Assembly (NCBI RefSeq): GCF_026625705.1
Contig: NZ_CP113059.1
Location: forward strand, 2,604,001-2,668,000
DNA: 64,000 nt
Source: Pedobacter sp. SL55
GTDB taxonomy: Bacteria; Bacteroidota; Bacteroidia; Sphingobacteriales; Sphingobacteriaceae
Direction of reading: 5' to 3'
In this document: positions 34,682 through 42,909 of the stretch, in pieces
Layout of the letters: each line of letters begins with the position of its first letter
Numbering within the stretch: position 1 is the stretch's first letter
The notes under the pieces: generated by a model
Told to the model about the DNA's origin: nothing
The model's database searches: none
The model's input: only the letters and a program-made list of their open reading frames with translations
Made by a program: the position numbers and the translations under genes

Positions 34682-34964
34682 GTTTTACGGTTTCTTTAGA
34701 AGTTGAATGTTAGTTCTAGAACTAATCTCGAATTTAAACAATATCTATTTCCGAAAACAGTAGCACTTGTCGCAGCAAAATAGCCCTGAACGAAGTGGAA
34801 AGCCCGCATCCAAAGCTTGGCTTGGGGAGGACTTGTAACGAAGTGCAGGACTTTAGGTACCGATGAAATACTGGAAATTGCGCTCCAAATAATTTGTTTA
34901 AGTCACTGAAATTTTAAAATTATTTATCTCATTATCAATTTATTATGTTTTATTTAAAATATAT

Positions 34965-34981
34965 TCTACTAAATAGGTAGA
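34965..34981 (+). promoter_or_regulatory. Candidate operator at the cobA promoter
   Basis: TCTACTAAATAGGTAGA, extended to TTCTAC-N7-GTAGAA, is a good palindrome eight bases upstream of the -7 element and so inside the promoter. It shares its fixed positions and 17-base length with the site at 30647-30663. Confidence 0.55.
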
Positions 34982-34988
34982 AATTATA

Positions 34989-34996
34989 TACATTTG
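34989..34996 (+). promoter_or_regulatory. cobA promoter -7 element
   Basis: TACATTTG matches TAnnTTTG and lies 25 bases before the cobA start. Confidence 0.6.
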
Positions 34997-35021
34997 TGCT
35001 GTTGATTAAAAATGCAGAGCA

Positions 35022-35819
35022 ATGATTTTAGAAAAAGTAGACAGAAACGTAGTTGAGCCTAAAATAACTTTAGTGGGTGCGGGTCCTGGAGATCCGGATT
35101 TATTAACCTTAAAAGGGGTTAAAGCGTTAGCAACTGCCAATGTAGTTTTGTATGATGCTTTGGTAAACGAAGCATTGCTAAACCATGCACCAGAAAATGC
35201 CATCAAAGTTTATGTGGGCAAACGTTCTGATGATGAGTCATTCTCTCAAAAATTAGTCAACAAGTTAATGATCGATTATGCTTTAAACTACGGTCATGTA
35301 GTGAGATTGAAAAGTGGAGATCCGTTCGTGTTTGCTCGCGGTTACGAAGAAGTTAATGTTGCAGAATCTTACAACATTCCAACCGAAATTGTACCGGGCG
35401 TTTCTAGTGCGCTAGGCGTACCAGGACTGCAAAAAATCCCGATGGTTTATGGCAATATGAGCGAAAGTTTTTGGGTGGTAACGGGAACCAATGCTCAAGG
35501 ACAAATTTCTCCAGATTTGTATGTGGCTGCAAAATCTAACGCTACCATTGTGGTGTTAATGGGTATCGAAAAAATTAAAGAAATTGCTTCCATCTTTAAA
35601 GCAGAAGGAAAAGCAAATTTACCTGTGGCGGTAATAGAAAACGGTTCGTCGAAAGAAGAAAACGTGGTGGTAGGTATAGTAGATACGATTGAAGAATTAA
35701 TTGAAGAAAAGAAATTAAGTTCGCCAGCTTTATTGGTGTTTGGAAATGTGGTTTCATTACATCCGCAATTTAACTCCATCCATCAATTTTATGCGATAAT
35801 GGCACAAGAAGAATATTAA
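35022..35819 (+). CDS. cobA: Uroporphyrinogen-III C-methyltransferase
   Basis: SAM-dependent enzyme (265 aa) that methylates uroporphyrinogen III twice to precorrin-2, the branch to siroheme and cobalamin. Tetrapyrrole-methylase motifs are in order: ITLVGAGPGDPDLLTLKGVKAL (residues 15-36), VLYDALVN, VRLKSGDPFVFARGYEE, EIVPGVSSALGVPGL, and PVAVIENGSSKEE. It is a stand-alone SUMT without the CysG oxidase/chelatase part. Siroheme serves assimilatory sulfite reductase, so a sulfur-assimilation role is likely. Its promoter carries the palindrome shared with the TonB receptor. A terminator follows. Confidence 0.94.
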   Translation: MILEKVDRNVVEPKITLVGAGPGDPDLLTLKGVKALATANVVLYDALVNEALLNHAPENAIKVYVGKRSDDESFSQKLVNKLMIDYALNYGHVVRLKSGDPFVFARGYEEVNVAESYNIPTEIVPGVSSALGVPGLQKIPMVYGNMSESFWVVTGTNAQGQISPDLYVAAKSNATIVVLMGIEKIKEIASIFKAEGKANLPVAVIENGSSKEENVVVGIVDTIEELIEEKKLSSPALLVFGNVVSLHPQFNSIHQFYAIMAQEEY

Positions 35820-35860
35820 AGATTTATTACTTGATGTAATATTTTTGTTTGGTTGTGATT

Positions 35861-35886
35861 AGCTGGGTCTTCGGGTCCAGCTTTTT
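35861..35886 (+). terminator. Terminator after cobA
   Basis: AGCTGG pairs with CCAGCT, with additional G-T pairs towards the loop, followed by TTTTT. Confidence 0.7.
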
Positions 35887-35903
35887 CGTTTTTAAGGGTG
35901 TTG

Positions 35904-35974
35904 TTAGCCACAGGTGCACAGATTTTTTAATTGATGTGTGCTGTAAAAATATTTATCTGTGCATCTGTGGCTAA
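35904..35974. repeat. 71-base inverted-repeat element (TTAGCCACAG ends)
   Basis: TTAGCCACAGGTGCACAGAT and its inverse ATCTGTGCATCTGTGGCTAA differ at one position and flank a 31-base AT-rich core. A degenerate half resembles 58092-58110. Confidence 0.65.
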
Positions 35975-36028
35975 ACCTTGATATTCTTTATTTTGCTAAA
36001 AATAATTTCAGTAAAATTTTATGTAAAT

Positions 36029-36115
36029 CGTCATTGCGAGGTACGAAGCAATCTTAATGCGATAGTTTTTATTGCCAGCTATAGTTGTAAGATTGCTTCG
36101 TACCTCGCAATGACG
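36029..36115. repeat. 87-base element with perfect 28-base inverted ends
   Basis: Bases 36029-36056 (starting CGTCATTGCGAGG) are exactly inverted at 36088-36115 around a 31-base core. A half-copy (TTTGCGAGGAGGTACGACGAAGC) lies at 33807-33833. It belongs to the widely scattered CGTCATTGCGAGG repeat type. Confidence 0.8.
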
Positions 36116-36226
36116 AAACAGGAGACAAAAACTGATATTCCCCAGTTTACTAAAATAATTTGAGTAAAAGTTTGCAATACTCGATGATTTAGGTAATTTA
36201 AAACAATTTCTTTCTGAGTATATTTT

Positions 36227-36715
36227 ATGGAGATCATACATTTAAGTGCAGAGTGCTATCCGGTTGCTAAAGTAGGTGGCTTGGGTGATGTTGTAGGTGC
36301 TTTGCCTAAATATCAAAATAAACTTGGCCATGTGGCTAAAGTGGTTATGCCCGCCTACAATTGTAAATTTTTATATGAAAATGATTTTGAAACCGTTTAC
36401 GATGGCTGGGTTAAGGTAGCTTCAACAAATTATCAGGCTAGAATTTTAAGGGAAAAAACAAATAAACTCGGCTTCGATATTTTTTTAGTACACATTGCCG
36501 GCTTGTTTGATAGAGAGGGTGTATATGGCCATAGTGATGATACAGAACGCTTTTTGGCTTTTCAAATTGCTGCGTTAGATTGGATTGCGCAGTGGCAACA
36601 CCGCCCAGATGTAATTCATGTTCACGATCATCATGCCGGTTTAGTTCCGTTTATGGTAAGTAATTGCTACCAATATGCGCACTTAAACCAAGTACCAACA
36701 GCTGAGTATCCATAA
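36227..36715 (+). pseudogene. glgA: Glycogen synthase, N-terminal fragment (frameshift)
   Basis: Codes the start of a GT5 glycogen synthase: MEIIHLSAECYPVAKVGGLGDVVGALPKYQ contains the ADP-glucose-binding K-V-G-G-L-G-D motif, and RPDVIHVHDHHAGLVPFMV follows. The frame breaks at about 36701, where VPTAEYP and a stop replace the expected VPTVLSIHN. The downstream frame resumes the protein at once. Two bases appear to be missing. The rest is at 36702-37631. The pair, if intact, would be about 469 aa, the normal length. A true pseudogene or a consensus error are both possible. Confidence 0.85.
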
Positions 36716-37631
36716 TGCACAATATCAGGGTCAGTTTGGTTGGGATAAATTACATTATCTTCCAGCATTTGATTTAATTAATACCAGTAAACTAGATTGG
36801 GCCAATGCAATTAACCCTTTGGCTGCGGCTATTAAATGCGCTTGGAGGGTAACTACGGTGTCTCCTAGTTACTTAGATGAAATTAGTCACACAGCAAATG
36901 GTTTAGAAAGTTTACTAGCGCAAGAGCGAGGCAAATCTTTCGGCGTGCTTAACGGTATAGATACCGAAGTTTGGAATCCGCAACAAGATAAAATGATTAC
37001 CAAGGGCTTTAATGCCAGAACCGTAGAAAGTGGAAAAAAAGCAAACAAAGCAGAGCTTTGCCGTGTTTTTAATCTCGATCCAACTAAGCCACTTTATACA
37101 TTTATCGGCAGGTTGGTAGGAGAAAAAGGAGCTGATTTATTACCTGATATTTTTTACAATGCCTTGGCACAAAGTGATGGCGAAATCAATATTTTAGTTT
37201 TGGGGTCTGGAGATACACACGTTGAGGACAGGTTAAATGATATTACACACAGGTATCCTGGCAAGTACAATGCCTTTATTGGCTATAACGAAGCTTTGTC
37301 GCATCAAATTTACGCGGGGGCAGATTTTCTTTTAATGCCATCGAGGGTAGAGCCTTGCGGTTTAAACCAAATGTACGCATTACGATATGGAACAATACCA
37401 ATAGTAAGGCGCATTGGTGGATTAAAAGATACCGTAATTGATATTGGCGATGGCGGTTTTGGTATCTGCCACGATCAAACCAGTGTATGGGATGTAGGCC
37501 ACGCCATAGGTAGGGCTTATGAACTTTACGGCGACCAGAACAGAGTAAAAGAAATAAGAAAATATATGATGTCGATAGATCACTCATGGGACAGCTCGGC
37601 ACAACGATACATAGAGATATACCAAATGTAA
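36702..37631 (+). pseudogene. glgA: Glycogen synthase, C-terminal fragment (frameshift)
   Basis: Continues glgA in a shifted frame from LSIHNAQYQGQFGWD onwards. It includes the GT-B features KCAWRVTTVSPSYLDEI, FGVLNGIDTEVWNP, LYTFIGRLVGEKGADLLPDI and the acceptor/donor site DFLLMPSRVEPCGLNQMYALRYGTIPIVRRIGGLKDTV (E-x7-E region with EPCGL). It would transfer glucose from ADP-glucose to glycogen. The frame stays open from 36702, and the first in-frame start-like codon is only at 36819. The stop is 15 bases before glgC, so glgA and glgC form one operon. Confidence 0.85.
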
Positions 37632-37646
37632 AACATAAATAAAACG

Positions 37647-38918
37647 ATGACGGACAAAGTATTAGGAGTAATTCTTGGCGGTGGCCAAGGTTCTAGGTTA
37701 GCACCATTAACATTAACAAGATCTAAACCAGCAGTGCCTATCGCAGGTAAATACCGCTTGGTAGACATCCCAATTTCTAACTGTTTAAACTCGGGCATAC
37801 ACCGTATGTTTGTACTTACTCAGTTCAATTCGGCATCGTTAAATAAACACATTAAAAATACTTATCATTTTAGCCATTTTTCTAAGGCTTTTGTAGATAT
37901 TCTGGCAGCAGAGCAAACGCCAGATAACCCGGCATGGTTTCAGGGAACTGCCGATGCCGTTCGCCAGTGTATGCACCATATTGTAAGCCACGAGTTTGAC
38001 TATATTTTGATTTTATCGGGAGACCAGTTGTATCAAATGGATTTTAAGGATATGCTGAAAGCACACATTGATGCCGAAGCAGAAATATCTATCGCTACTA
38101 TCCCAGTAACTGCTAAAGATGCCAATGATTTTGGTATCATGAAGACGGATGAAAACAACGTGATCACTTCTTTTATCGAAAAACCGAAAGATGAGTTGTT
38201 GCCAGACTGGACTTCTGATACTGGCGAGGAAATGATGCGTGAGGGTAAACATTTCTTAGCATCGATGGGTATTTATGTATTTAACAGAGATGTGCTCATC
38301 AAAATGTTAAACGAAAGCCCCGAAGAGAAAGATTTTGGTAAAGAAATTATCCCAAGAGCACTAGAAGCAAATAAGGTTTTAAGTTACCAGTACGAAGGTT
38401 ACTGGACCGATATTGGTAATATTTCTTCTTTCTTTGATGCCAATTTAGGATTGACAGATGAGCTGCCTCAATTTAATATGTTCGATACCGCACATACCAT
38501 TTTCACAAGAGCAAGGATGTTGCCGCCATCCAAAGTATCGGGCACTACTTTAGAAAAAGCAATTATTGCCGAAGGTTGCATTATACAAGCCAGTAGGGTA
38601 GAACGCTCTGTTTTAGGGATTAGAGCACGTATTGGCAGAGGTACCACTATCGCCAATTGTTATGTAATGGGTAGCGATCGTTATCAAAACTTAGATGAAA
38701 TAAACGAAGCCAACAAAGCTGGCGTGCCTTTGCTAGGTATTGGCGATAGGTGTTACATTAACAACGCTATTATTGATAAAAATTCGAAAATTGGTAATGA
38801 TGTACGTATTAATGGCGGGCCACATTTAGCGGAAGGCGATTATGGTTTGTACGTAGTGAAAGATGGTATTGTGGTCGTTAAAAAAGGTGCGGTGCTGCCT
38901 AGCGGTACGGTAATCTAG
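37647..38918 (+). CDS. glgC: Glucose-1-phosphate adenylyltransferase
   Basis: Makes ADP-glucose from glucose-1-phosphate and ATP, the committed step of bacterial glycogen synthesis. Length is 423 aa. The nucleotide-binding loop GVILGGGQGSRLAPLTLTRSKPAVPIAGKYRL is at the N-terminus. WFQGTADAVRQ, ILILSGDQLYQMDF and SFIEKPKDE follow in the catalytic domain, and SYQYEGYWTDIGNISSFFDANL precedes the C-terminal left-handed beta-helix. It lies 15 bases after the glgA stop and before a strong terminator. Confidence 0.97.
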   Translation: MTDKVLGVILGGGQGSRLAPLTLTRSKPAVPIAGKYRLVDIPISNCLNSGIHRMFVLTQFNSASLNKHIKNTYHFSHFSKAFVDILAAEQTPDNPAWFQGTADAVRQCMHHIVSHEFDYILILSGDQLYQMDFKDMLKAHIDAEAEISIATIPVTAKDANDFGIMKTDENNVITSFIEKPKDELLPDWTSDTGEEMMREGKHFLASMGIYVFNRDVLIKMLNESPEEKDFGKEIIPRALEANKVLSYQYEGYWTDIGNISSFFDANLGLTDELPQFNMFDTAHTIFTRARMLPPSKVSGTTLEKAIIAEGCIIQASRVERSVLGIRARIGRGTTIANCYVMGSDRYQNLDEINEANKAGVPLLGIGDRCYINNAIIDKNSKIGNDVRINGGPHLAEGDYGLYVVKDGIVVVKKGAVLPSGTVI

Positions 38919-38940
38919 CTCCTATGCCTCTAATAAAATT

Positions 38941-38973
38941 AAAGCCTTTCAGTTGTGTCTGAAAGGCTTTTTT
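38941..38973 (+). terminator. Terminator after glgC
   Basis: AAAGCCTTTCAG pairs with CTGAAAGGCTTT over a six-base loop, followed by T residues. Confidence 0.9.
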
Positions 38974-38976
38974 GTC

Positions 38977-39001
38977 GGGGCGAAAAATTTTTCGCCCGTA
39001 C
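38977..39001. repeat. Dispersed palindrome GGGCGAAAAATTTTTCGCCC
   Basis: Perfect palindrome followed by GTAC. Two further copies lie at 44264-44284 and 44320-44343. Confidence 0.85.
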
Positions 39002-39215
39002 TCTTAAAATATCCAAATATCTCCAATTCATCCCGTTCTGGTTCAAGTTTTCTGAAAGACCAATAAATCAATTTTGAAAGCCAAAGTCTCCAAACTGTAA
39101 TAGCTTGACTAGATTTTTATAGCTTAATTGGTGTTGTATTGCCAGATGTAGTCTTGGGTTTAATGTTTAGATTTAAGTGACCGCAAGCGAGCAATTAAAC
39201 CATTGGGATAGTTTT

Positions 39216-39848
39216 TTACTTTGTAATTTCAATTCTATATTCGGCAATTATCGATAAAAGATCTTTGCCAACTAAAAACATATTAAATGAATAATCTAAT
39301 TTTTTAGAAATGTCCAAGTTTTCAATATTTCCTACAGATATTGAGACAGTTCCATTTTCGACTTTATTGTTAAAAGAGAAGTGTTCAGATGAAAAATGTA
39401 TATGTCCGCTTAATGTTTTATATAGTGAATCGAATTGGGGGAATATTTTGTCAATTTTATTAACTAAATAGTTATCTGTCATTTTATTACCGTCTCTATC
39501 TTTAAGGTTTCTGATATGTTCACCCTTAATTATTTTTTCATAAAATTCGCTAGGGTTGCCGTATAGGCTTAAAGCATAAAGTCTTAAACAGTTATCTATT
39601 TGAAGTCTCATCAATGAGATAGCTGACTGATAATTATTACTTTCAGCTAACGTTACAAAACCTCTATTTAAAGAAATCGCTCTATTTGCAATAGACATTA
39701 TGTAGTGATTAATTTCACTTATTCCATCTTCAATCTCATAAATTTTCTTAATCTCGAGAATGAATAATTTTTCCAGAAGAAGAATATTCTTAAAAGTATG
39801 ATTTAAGTTGTCTTCAGTTACATCCTTATTCAGTTTTTGTTTATCCAT
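39216..39848 (-). CDS. Helical protein of unknown function, probably acquired
   Basis: From ATG 39848 the product has 210 residues (the open frame extends 18 codons further with an unlikely Cys-rich start). It has no signal peptide or membrane segment and is predicted mostly helical. Recognisable points are SIANRAISLNRGFVTLAES, ISLMRLQIDNCLRLYALSLYG and SLYKTLSGHIHFSSEHFSF, the latter with three His in a row of turns. This loosely resembles DUF5677/HEPN-like helical families, but I cannot assign it. It is more AT-rich than its neighbours and interrupts the glycogen/trehalose gene cluster, which suggests acquisition. Its upstream DNA carries two TTTGCGCAAC repeats. Confidence 0.6.
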   Translation of the reverse strand: MDKQKLNKDVTEDNLNHTFKNILLLEKLFILEIKKIYEIEDGISEINHYIMSIANRAISLNRGFVTLAESNNYQSAISLMRLQIDNCLRLYALSLYGNPSEFYEKIIKGEHIRNLKDRDGNKMTDNYLVNKIDKIFPQFDSLYKTLSGHIHFSSEHFSFNNKVENGTVSISVGNIENLDISKKLDYSFNMFLVGKDLLSIIAEYRIEITK

Positions 39849-39879
39849 ATTTTCTGCAAAATTCTGCAAACTAACGTAT

Positions 39880-39927
39880 TTTGCGCAACACACTTGTCCC
39901 AAAAGAACATGTTAGGCTTTGCGCAAC
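39880..39927 (-). repeat. Paired TTTGCGCAAC repeats with a GCCTAAC box
   Basis: TTTGCGCAAC occurs at 39880-39889 and 39918-39927; each holds the palindrome TTGCGCAA. On the minus strand GCCTAAC and, about 45 bases on, CGTTAG resemble the core boxes of integron attC sites (RYYYAAC/GTTRRRY), but the second box does not fully fit. Confidence 0.35.
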
Positions 39928-40073
39928 TGCTTTCACCATAAAGTTAAAAAATAAACTAAAAAGATTGTGAAGAAATTGAACCAAGCCAGCTCAATTCGTG
40001 CCAGTAATTTCAGGCTTTTCTAAACCTTACCGAAGTTTTGCTGTTCTTAATATTTACACATCCTATATTTTTT

Positions 40074-41858
40074 ATGACAGCTACACATTTATATCAAACA
40101 GGAATTATTGGAAACTGCTCTTACATCGCTCACATCCATAAAAACACAAACATCAGCTGGCTTTGCTGGCCAAGGTTCGATAGTTCTTTTGTTTTCGGCG
40201 CCATGCTCGACGAGCAAAAAGGTGGAAGATGTACCATTTTGCCAACTACCGAATACAGCTCGCAACAATATTACATTGAGAACACCAATGTATTAAGAAC
40301 AGAAATTACCGCTGCTGATGGCAAATACCGAATTACCGATTTTGCCCCTCGGTTTCACTTGCATGAGCGCTATTTTAAGCCTTTAATGTTGGTTAGAAAA
40401 ATAGAACCTTTAGAAGGAACTCCGCGAATTAAAGTGGCCTGCGAACCCGTTTGCGATTATGGTAAAGGTAAAATGAGGTCTGCCTTAGGTAGCAACCATA
40501 TCGATTATTTTGGTTGCGAAGAAGATATGCGCTTAACCACCAACGTGTCGTTAAACTATATTTTAGATGAGCAAGATTTTGTGCTAAATGATCCAAAATA
40601 TTTGATTTTTACCTACGGCTATAATTTAGAAGCTCCAATAGTAGCTACCGCTGAGGACTTTTTAAGAGAAACCGTTGCTTATTGGCGAATGTGGATCAAG
40701 CATTCTTCTATCGCGGGTTTTCATCAGCCTTTGGTTATCCGCTCTGCGCTGGTTTTAAAAATTCATCAATATGAAGATACTGGATCTATCATAGCGGCCA
40801 GTACTACAAGCTTGCCCGAATCGCCAGGCAGTACACGTAACTGGGATTATAGATATTGCTGGTTGCGAGACTCTTTCTATGTGCTTACTTCCCTTAACCA
40901 TATTGGGCATTTTGAGGAAATGGAGAAGTATTTCAATTACATCTCGGATATTACTTTTGATACGGATAAGCGTTACCAGCCTTTGTATGGCATTACTGGG
41001 AAACGCGATATTGTAGAAGAAACTTTAGATCATTTGACGGGTTATTTAGGAGAAAAACCAATTAGAATTGGAAACCAGGCTTACGAGCATATTCAAAATG
41101 ACATTAACGGACAAGTGCTCATTTCAATGTTGCCACTCTACACAGACCACCGCTTTGTTTTTTCGGAAAGAGGAGATTCTGTAAGATGGATAGATGGCGT
41201 TTTAACTAAAATTGAAATGACTATTGATGAAAAAGATGCTGGTATTTGGGAGTTTAGAAACATTGCCAATACGCATTGTTATAGTAATTTGTTTCAGTGG
41301 GCAGGTGCTAATGCAGCTTTAAAAATGGCTAAAACCATTGGTAACAGTTCGTTAGAAGAGCGAGCTAAAGTATTGATAGCTAAAGCTGCAGCGCACATAG
41401 AAGCTTGCTACGATGAAGAACGGAAAGTTTATACCAATGCTGTTGGAAGCAAGCATTTAGATGCCAGTACACTGCAACTCATCATGATGAATTATTTAGA
41501 TCCTTCGTCGCAGCGAGCCAAAGACCATCTAATTGGTTTAGAAAAAGAATTGAAAACCGAGGATGGGTTGTTTTATCGCTATGTACATGCAGATGATTTT
41601 GGAAAGCCAAAAACTACCTTCTTAATTTGTGCTTTTTGGTACGTAGAAGCCTTGGCTTGTGTGGGCAGATTAGATGAAGCGGTTGAAGCTTTTGAAAATA
41701 TCATTAAATATTGCAACCATTTGTTATTGTTTAGCGAAGATGTAGATGCTAAAACGGGCAGTCAGTGGGGTAATTTTCCGCAGGCTTATAGCCATGTGGG
41801 TTTAATGAATGCAGCCTATCGGATTGCAAAGAAATTAGATAAGCCTGTGTTTTTATAG
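40074..41858 (+). CDS. Glycoside hydrolase family 15 protein (glucoamylase/trehalase-like)
   Basis: A 594-residue GH15 enzyme from ATG 40074. The N-terminal beta-sandwich begins YQTGIIGNCSYIAHIHKNTNISWLCWPRFDSSFVFG, typical of bacterial and archaeal GH15 proteins. The (alpha/alpha)6 barrel carries the signature RNWDYRYCWLRDSFY near residue 262 and the late PKTTFLICAFWYVEALACVGRLDEA, with a catalytic Glu in the latter region. No signal peptide, so intracellular. Members hydrolyse alpha-glucans or trehalose; the neighbouring glycogen and trehalose genes support either. It is transcribed opposite to otsB/otsA. Confidence 0.92.
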   Translation: MTATHLYQTGIIGNCSYIAHIHKNTNISWLCWPRFDSSFVFGAMLDEQKGGRCTILPTTEYSSQQYYIENTNVLRTEITAADGKYRITDFAPRFHLHERYFKPLMLVRKIEPLEGTPRIKVACEPVCDYGKGKMRSALGSNHIDYFGCEEDMRLTTNVSLNYILDEQDFVLNDPKYLIFTYGYNLEAPIVATAEDFLRETVAYWRMWIKHSSIAGFHQPLVIRSALVLKIHQYEDTGSIIAASTTSLPESPGSTRNWDYRYCWLRDSFYVLTSLNHIGHFEEMEKYFNYISDITFDTDKRYQPLYGITGKRDIVEETLDHLTGYLGEKPIRIGNQAYEHIQNDINGQVLISMLPLYTDHRFVFSERGDSVRWIDGVLTKIEMTIDEKDAGIWEFRNIANTHCYSNLFQWAGANAALKMAKTIGNSSLEERAKVLIAKAAAHIEACYDEERKVYTNAVGSKHLDASTLQLIMMNYLDPSSQRAKDHLIGLEKELKTEDGLFYRYVHADDFGKPKTTFLICAFWYVEALACVGRLDEAVEAFENIIKYCNHLLLFSEDVDAKTGSQWGNFPQAYSHVGLMNAAYRIAKKLDKPVFL

Positions 41859-41877
41859 TAAGATTAAACTCAAAATT

Positions 41878-41969
41878 TTTTAAAGACTTACGAAGTTCAA
41901 CTTTAGCCTATTTTATTTCTCTTATGGAAAAGTTGAGGGCTTCGGCGTTTAAAAACTTCGTAAGTCTAC
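41878..41969. mobile_element. MITE-like element A, copy 2
   Basis: Starts AAAGACTTACGAAGTT and ends AACTTCGTAAGTCT: 14-base perfect terminal inverted repeats around a 60-base core. It is the inverted relative of the copy at 33583-33670. It sits between the convergent GH15 and otsB genes. Confidence 0.7.
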
Positions 41970-42018
41970 ATTTGATTTTTAGAAGATACAGATGATAGCT
42001 GTAAAATTTACGGGTAAA

Positions 42019-42909
42019 TTATAATGAGAGTTGTTTGCTCTCTGCCAATATCGATCTCAACAACTCCCTCACTTCCTTATGGTCGTTCAAGTAGAACTTC
42101 GCTTCTGATACCTCGCTGCCTACCTTGATCGTAATTCCGCTATTTGGCATAGCCTTAAAAATGTCTTCATCGGTATGGTCATCGCCCATGGCTAAAATAA
42201 AATCATACTCCGTTTCGTGCATCCAATTTAAAGCGGCTTTACCCTTATTTACTTCCATGTTTCTAAACTCTATAACCTTATTGCCAGGCATAATCTGCAA
42301 GCCTTTATCGGCGGCTAAAACGCGTAAGTTGTTGATGATCTCATTAGCTCTAAGCTCGCCTAAACCACTTTCAGATTTGCGGTAATGCCAAACCAAAGAA
42401 AAACTTTTTTCTTCGATAAATGATCCCGGGGTGCGGTCTGTATAAGTGTTCAAAATACTGGTAATCTCGTTTTTCCAATGGTCGTTTAACATCGGTAGCG
42501 AATGCCATTCATCGTTAGGTTTTTTTTGCCAAGCGCCGTGTTCAGCAATAATACCAAGGTTTAAGTCTCCAAACCAGCTTTGTAGGGTTTCGTGTTTTCT
42601 GCCACTTATAATTACTACTTTGTTGTGAGGATCTTTATTCAGCTCTTTCAATAGTGTTATTAATTCTTCATCAGGACTGGCATCATCTATATTACCTTTA
42701 AAACCCACCAAAGTACCATCGTAATCTAGAAAAATAATACGGTTTCGGGTAGAGGTGTATCTGTTAATGATGCCTTGCCTTACTTTGTTTACGGCATGTT
42801 TGGTCTTTAGCGAATGCTGCAGCAATTTGGTGTCGTCCATACGGCTTAAAAAGTTGCTTACCCATCGTTTTACGTTAAATTTACTTACCAAGGCCCGCAT
42901 CAGTTGCAT
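42019..42909 (-). CDS. otsB: Trehalose-6-phosphate phosphatase part of a split bifunctional enzyme
   Basis: A 296-codon frame. The first 45 residues (QLMRALVSKFNVKRWVSNFLSRMDD) are really the C-terminal helix of the synthase domain. From about residue 55 comes the HAD phosphatase: IIFLDYDGTLVG (motif I nucleophile Asp), VVIISGRKHETL, GIIAEHGAW, NKGKAALNWM and LAMGDDHTDEDIF. It removes phosphate from trehalose-6-phosphate. Its start overlaps the otsA stop by ten bases, and adding one A to the A5 run in the overlap fuses both frames into a single protein of about 730 aa, the usual size of the fused TPS-TPP enzymes. Confidence 0.9.
   Translation of the reverse strand: MQLMRALVSKFNVKRWVSNFLSRMDDTKLLQHSLKTKHAVNKVRQGIINRYTSTRNRIIFLDYDGTLVGFKGNIDDASPDEELITLLKELNKDPHNKVVIISGRKHETLQSWFGDLNLGIIAEHGAWQKKPNDEWHSLPMLNDHWKNEITSILNTYTDRTPGSFIEEKSFSLVWHYRKSESGLGELRANEIINNLRVLAADKGLQIMPGNKVIEFRNMEVNKGKAALNWMHETEYDFILAMGDDHTDEDIFKAMPNSGITIKVGSEVSEAKFYLNDHKEVRELLRSILAESKQLSL

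Noticed and set aside
36029..36115. Perfect 28-base inverted arms as a possible CRISPR repeat pair
   Set aside because: The arms are inverted, not direct, there are only two, and half-copies occur elsewhere between genes; this is a dispersed palindrome.
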